Shown here: piece after piece, positions 61,242-64,000 of the stretch
Position numbering within the stretch: position 1 is the first letter of the stretch
Layout: each line of letters begins with the position of its first letter
Assembly (NCBI RefSeq): GCF_003171655.1
Contig: NZ_QFZL01000003.1
Coordinates: 124,001-188,000, forward strand
DNA from: Stakelama portus
Lineage (GTDB): Bacteria > Pseudomonadota > Alphaproteobacteria > Sphingomonadales > Sphingomonadaceae
Reading direction: 5' to 3'
Length of the DNA stretch: 64,000 bases
The notes under the pieces: generated by a model
Database searches by the model: none
What the model saw: only the letters and a program-made list of their open reading frames with translations
Told to the model about the DNA's origin: nothing
Translations under genes and position numbers: made by a program

Positions 61242-61771
61242 TCTGGCGCACCGCAGCCATCCTCGTTGTCGCATGGGCGCTGGGCTTTGCCGTCTTCATG
61301 ATGTCGCTCGGCAAGCCGCTCGCAGGGGAAAAGACCGACGCAATCGTCGTGCTGACCGGCGGGCCGGGCCGGATCGATCGCGGGCTCGCGCTGATGCAGC
61401 AGCATGCGGCGAAGCGGATGCTGGTCAGCGGCGTCGACCCCGATGTCCGCCCGCAGGAGCTGGCCGCCGAATATAAGGTCAGCCGCGATCTGTTCCGCTG
61501 CTGCATCGATCTGGGCCACGAAGCCGTCGATACCCGCTCCAATGCCGACGAAACCGCGCGCTGGGTGCGCGAACATCATTATCGTTCGGTACGGCTGGTC
61601 ACATCGGACTGGCACATGCCCCGCGCGCGGCTCGAACTCGCCCATGCGCTGGGCAGTAATGTCGAACTGATCGGCGATTCGGTCGCGACAAAGCCGCGGC
61701 TGCGCATGTTGTTCGCCGAATATCACAAATATCTGGTCCGCCGGGTCGCGCTGCTCGCGGGTTTCGATTAA
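61238..61771 (+). CDS. YdcF-like (DUF218) membrane protein
   Basis: A 177-residue protein with one N-terminal helix (TAAILVVAWALGFAVFMMSL) and a DUF218 domain: TDAIVVLTGGPGRIDRGLALMQQHAAKRMLVSGVDPDVRP, the DTRSNADETARWV block and VRLVTSDWHMPRARLELAHAL. DUF218 proteins (ElyC, SanA, YdcF) affect the envelope in unknown ways, with ElyC linked to undecaprenyl phosphate. GTG start overlaps the ftsX stop (GTGA), so it is part of the ftsE-ftsX operon, with plsC 13 bases downstream. Confidence 0.9.
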   Translation: MIWRTAAILVVAWALGFAVFMMSLGKPLAGEKTDAIVVLTGGPGRIDRGLALMQQHAAKRMLVSGVDPDVRPQELAAEYKVSRDLFRCCIDLGHEAVDTRSNADETARWVREHHYRSVRLVTSDWHMPRARLELAHALGSNVELIGDSVATKPRLRMLFAEYHKYLVRRVALLAGFD

Positions 61772-61784
61772 TCCGGCCGAACCG

Positions 61785-62486
61785 ATGAACCGCCTGCGCA
61801 CCATTTTGTTTCAGCTGCTGTTTTTCGGCATTTCGGTGCCGATGGTGCTGCTCGCCCCGCTCGCCGCGCTGATCGGCACGCGCGCGTTGCAGCGGTACGG
61901 CAATCTCTGGATCGCGCTGCTGCGCTGGTCGATGCGGCACGTCGCGGGCATCGAAACCCGGATCGAAGGCACGATTCCGCCCGGCCCCGTATTGTTCGCG
62001 GCAAAGCACCAGTCGATTTTCGAACCGCTCGAACTTGCCCGGCTGCTCGATGCCCCGGCGGTGGTGATGAAAAAGGAACTGACGCGCATACCCGTCTGGG
62101 GCTGGTGCGCGCGCCGCTATGGCGTCATCGCCGTCGATCGCAAGGCTTCGGCCAAGGCATTGCGCGGTATGATGCGCGAGGCGCAGGCAGCGCTGGCGGG
62201 CGGGCGTTCGGTGATGATCTTTCCCGAAGGCACGCGCGTCGCCCCGGGCGAGGCACCCCGGCTGCAATCGGGCTTTGCCGGTCTGTACCGGATGCTGGGG
62301 CTGCCGGTCGTGCCGGTAGCGGTGCAAAGCGGCCATGTCTGGCCCAGAAACGGGCCGATGCGCCCCGGAGTGGTTACGATGCGCTTTGGCGAGCCGATCC
62401 CGCCCGGCCTGCCCCGCCCCGAAATCGAAGCGCGCGTCCATGCCGGGATCAACGTGTTCGAAACTGCCGGCCCGCCCGAAGCCTAA
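61785..62486 (+). CDS. plsC: 1-acyl-sn-glycerol-3-phosphate acyltransferase
   Basis: Makes phosphatidic acid from lysophosphatidic acid. The 233-residue protein has an N-terminal hydrophobic stretch and the acyltransferase motifs: motif 1 AAKHQSIFEPLE (H-x4-E in place of the usual H-x4-D), motif 2 GVIAVDRK, motif 3 IFPEGTRVAPGE and motif 4 LPVVPVAVQSG. The Glu in motif 1 is a change seen in several alphaproteobacterial PlsC-like proteins. Last of the ftsE-ftsX-ydcF-like-plsC run, and tail-to-tail with tyrC (four-base overlap). Confidence 0.92.
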   Translation: MNRLRTILFQLLFFGISVPMVLLAPLAALIGTRALQRYGNLWIALLRWSMRHVAGIETRIEGTIPPGPVLFAAKHQSIFEPLELARLLDAPAVVMKKELTRIPVWGWCARRYGVIAVDRKASAKALRGMMREAQAALAGGRSVMIFPEGTRVAPGEAPRLQSGFAGLYRMLGLPVVPVAVQSGHVWPRNGPMRPGVVTMRFGEPIPPGLPRPEIEARVHAGINVFETAGPPEA

Positions 62487-63391
62487 TCGTGCGAGCGCCC
62501 GAAATCGGGCCGCGCATCGTCCTGTCCTTCCTCGAGGATGCTGCGCCGGATCGCGCGGGTGCGCGTGAACAGTTCGAACAATTCGTCGCCCTTGCCCCAG
62601 CGGATCGCGCGCTGCAGCGCCGACAGATCCTCCGAAAAACGCTGGAGCATGTCGAGCACCGCTTCCTTGTTCGACAGGAACACGTCGCGCCACATCGTCG
62701 GATCGGACGCGGCGATGCGCGTGAAATCGCGAAAGCCACCCGCCGAATATTTGATCACTTCGGATCGCGTGACTTCCTCAAGATCCGATGCCGTGCCGAC
62801 GATCGTATAGGCGATCAGGTGCGGCAAATGGCTGGTCACCGCGAGCACGCGATCATGATGATCGGGCGCCATCATTTCGATTTCGGCACCCAGCCGACGC
62901 CAGAATTCGCACACGCGCTCGACCGCCAGCGGATCGGCGCCTTCGGGGGGCGTCACGATGCACCAGCGATGCTGGAACAGCGTGGCAAAGCCGGATTCGG
63001 GGCCGCTGTTTTCGGTACCCGCCACCGGGTGCGCGGGGATAACCCTGGCTTGCGGCAACGCTGCCATCAGCTGCGCGGCGACGCTTTCCTTGCACGATCC
63101 GACATCGCTGACCACCGCGTCGGGCGGCAGATCGGCGGCGATTTCCCCGGCCGCCGCGCCCATTGCGCCCACCGGAACACAGAAGATCACCAGATCGGCA
63201 TCGGTAACCGCCGCGCCGCCGCTGTCGGCGATATCGTCGCACAGGCCGATCGCCTGCGCCGTCACGCGCACTTGCGGGTCGGCGTCATATCCCGTCACCC
63301 GGACGCTCGGCATATATTTGGCCACGGCTCGCGCGATCGACGACCCGATCAGGCCCAGCCCGATAATGGTGACACGCGAAAAAGGCAGCAT
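62483..63391 (-). CDS. tyrC: Prephenate/arogenate dehydrogenase
   Basis: NAD(P)-dependent decarboxylating dehydrogenase of tyrosine synthesis. The 302-residue product has the Rossmann start VTIIGLGLIGSSIARAV, VSDVGSCKESV, PAHPVAGTENSGPESGFATLF and, in the helical domain, HHDRVLAVTSHLPHLIAYT and the SAGGFRDFTRIAASDPTMWRDVFLSN block. This is the TyrC (cyclohexadienyl dehydrogenase) type. The ATG at 63391 shares its first base with the hisC stop (TGATG); a GTG at 63394 is also open. Together with pheA it covers both branches from prephenate in this window. Confidence 0.94.
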   Translation of the reverse strand: MLPFSRVTIIGLGLIGSSIARAVAKYMPSVRVTGYDADPQVRVTAQAIGLCDDIADSGGAAVTDADLVIFCVPVGAMGAAAGEIAADLPPDAVVSDVGSCKESVAAQLMAALPQARVIPAHPVAGTENSGPESGFATLFQHRWCIVTPPEGADPLAVERVCEFWRRLGAEIEMMAPDHHDRVLAVTSHLPHLIAYTIVGTASDLEEVTRSEVIKYSAGGFRDFTRIAASDPTMWRDVFLSNKEAVLDMLQRFSEDLSALQRAIRWGKGDELFELFTRTRAIRRSILEEGQDDARPDFGRSHD

Positions 63392-64000
63392 CACCCGCTC
63401 ACAATCTCGCGAAGCGCCGCGGTGATGCCGACCATGTCTTCTTCAGTGCCGATGGTAATGCGCAGCCCGTGGGGCAATCCCTGCCCGGGCAGCCAGCGGA
63501 CGATATAACCGCGCTCCATCAGCGCATGATATGCCTGTTCGGCAGTCACGCGCCCTTCGAACAGCACCAGCGAGAAATTGGCTCGCGACGGCACCGCGCG
63601 CAGCCCGGCATTGCCCATGCTCGCGACCTGGTCCTCGAACCAGCGCAGCCATTTGGCGTTGTGGTCCCGGCTCGCCGTGACGAAATCCTGCGATTCGAGT
63701 GCGGCGATCGCGGCATGCTGGCCGGCGGTCGTCACATTGAACGGCGCACGGATGCGGTGCAGCGCATCGATGATCGCCGCCGATGCATAGCCCCAGCCGA
63801 TCCGTTCGGCGGCGAGGCCATAGATTTTGGAGAAGGTCCGCGTCACCAGCACATTGGGCGCGTCGATGGCGAGCTCCATCCCGCCATCCTCCTCCGATGC
63901 GTCGAGATATTCGGCATAGGCCTGATCGAGCACAAGCAGCACATCGCTCGGCAACCCGGCGTGGAGCCGCATCACTTCGCTGTGCGGCATGAAGGTGCCG
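63391..64000 (-). CDS. hisC: Histidinol-phosphate aminotransferase, 3' part only
   Basis: PLP-dependent aminotransferase, partly inside the window. The visible 203 residues continue from the upstream side as GTFMPHSEV, the end of the usual NPNNPTGT block, so the gene begins beyond 64000. Later motifs are [11 protein letters not shown], the PLP-lysine site [21 protein letters not shown], and RANFSLVLF and [16 protein letters not shown] near the end. The gene is coupled to tyrC, as in most alphaproteobacteria, where the enzyme often also serves tyrosine and phenylalanine synthesis. Confidence in the family is high. Confidence 0.93.
   Translation of the reverse strand, partial: GTFMPHSEVMRLHAGLPSDVLLVLDQAYAEYLDASEEDGGMELAIDAPNVLVTRTFSKIYGLAAERIGWGYASAAIIDALHRIRAPFNVTTAGQHAAIAALESQDFVTASRDHNAKWLRWFEDQVASMGNAGLRAVPSRANFSLVLFEGRVTAEQAYHALMERGYIVRWLPGQGLPHGLRITIGTEEDMVGITAALREIVSG

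Overview
The window is an ordinary housekeeping stretch of a GC-rich alphaproteobacterial chromosome, most likely from the order Sphingomonadales (Sphingomonas or a close relative). This rests on the gene neighbourhoods (RNase D-lptC-lptA-lptB-rpoN, proA-nadD-rsfS-rlmH-envC-ctpA-dsbB-coq7, rodZ-cpoB-tilS-ftsH), on HisZ and SerA types usual for the group, and on several small secreted proteins that look restricted to sphingomonads. I see no rRNA, CRISPR array, prophage or plasmid backbone. Coding density is very high: no gap between genes exceeds 300 bases. The longest non-coding stretch (about 285 bases, 15716-16000) is almost entirely one transposon-like palindromic element.

Layout. 1-6.7 kb: a YadG/YadH-type ABC exporter, rpmG, a TMEM165/GDT1-like membrane protein, dps, small membrane and secreted proteins, a metallophosphoesterase and an ATP-dependent DNA ligase. 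6.8-13.1 kb: a double cold-shock-domain protein, TerC, RNase D, the LPS export genes lptC-lptA-lptB and rpoN. 13.1-21.6 kb: a ClC antiporter, an orphan membrane protein, a GNAT enzyme, the transposon-like element, then the ligase-associated exonuclease and Lhr-Core helicase (divergent), hisZ and a DUF559 gene framed by inverted REP-type repeats. 21.6-28.8 kb: serA, serC, an extensin-like lipoprotein, a LOG-family protein, a membrane cytochrome c, pheA and nudC. 28.8-36 kb: a serine hydrolase, mutY, a DciA-like DUF721 gene, a DsbA-like lipoprotein and smc. 36-44.8 kb: a hemerythrin protein, a GT-C-like membrane protein, and a long leftward run from proA to coq7. 44.9-53.7 kb: a DUF3667 protein, ftsH, tilS, cpoB, a RodZ-like protein and ptsP. 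53.8-64 kb: a PadR/HAAS pair, a TonB-like protein, a nitronate monooxygenase-like protein, tRNA-Leu(GAG), a MATE transporter, ftsE-ftsX, a YdcF-like protein, plsC, tyrC and the 3' part of hisC.

How the genes connect. Envelope work dominates: LPS export (LptC, LptA, LptB), divisome hydrolase control (FtsE, FtsX and an EnvC-like degenerate LytM protein), CtpA, DsbB with a DsbA-like lipoprotein, CpoB, RodZ and FtsH. Amino-acid synthesis is represented by serA/serC, pheA/tyrC, hisZ/hisC and proA. Genome maintenance is represented by MutY, SMC, a DciA-like protein and a ligase/exonuclease/Lhr-Core set whose ligase lies about 10 kb from its partners. Many neighbours overlap by 1-4 bases (ATGA, GTGA, TAATG), which suggests translational coupling.

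The least explained pieces are non-coding or boundary structures: a 262-base element with CTAG target duplications whose halves fold into two large arms; a DUF559 gene bracketed by inverted REP repeats and coupled to hisZ; a nested palindrome between serC and serA; and tandem hairpins that pair the serC ribosome-binding site. I did not find a clearly new multi-gene system.
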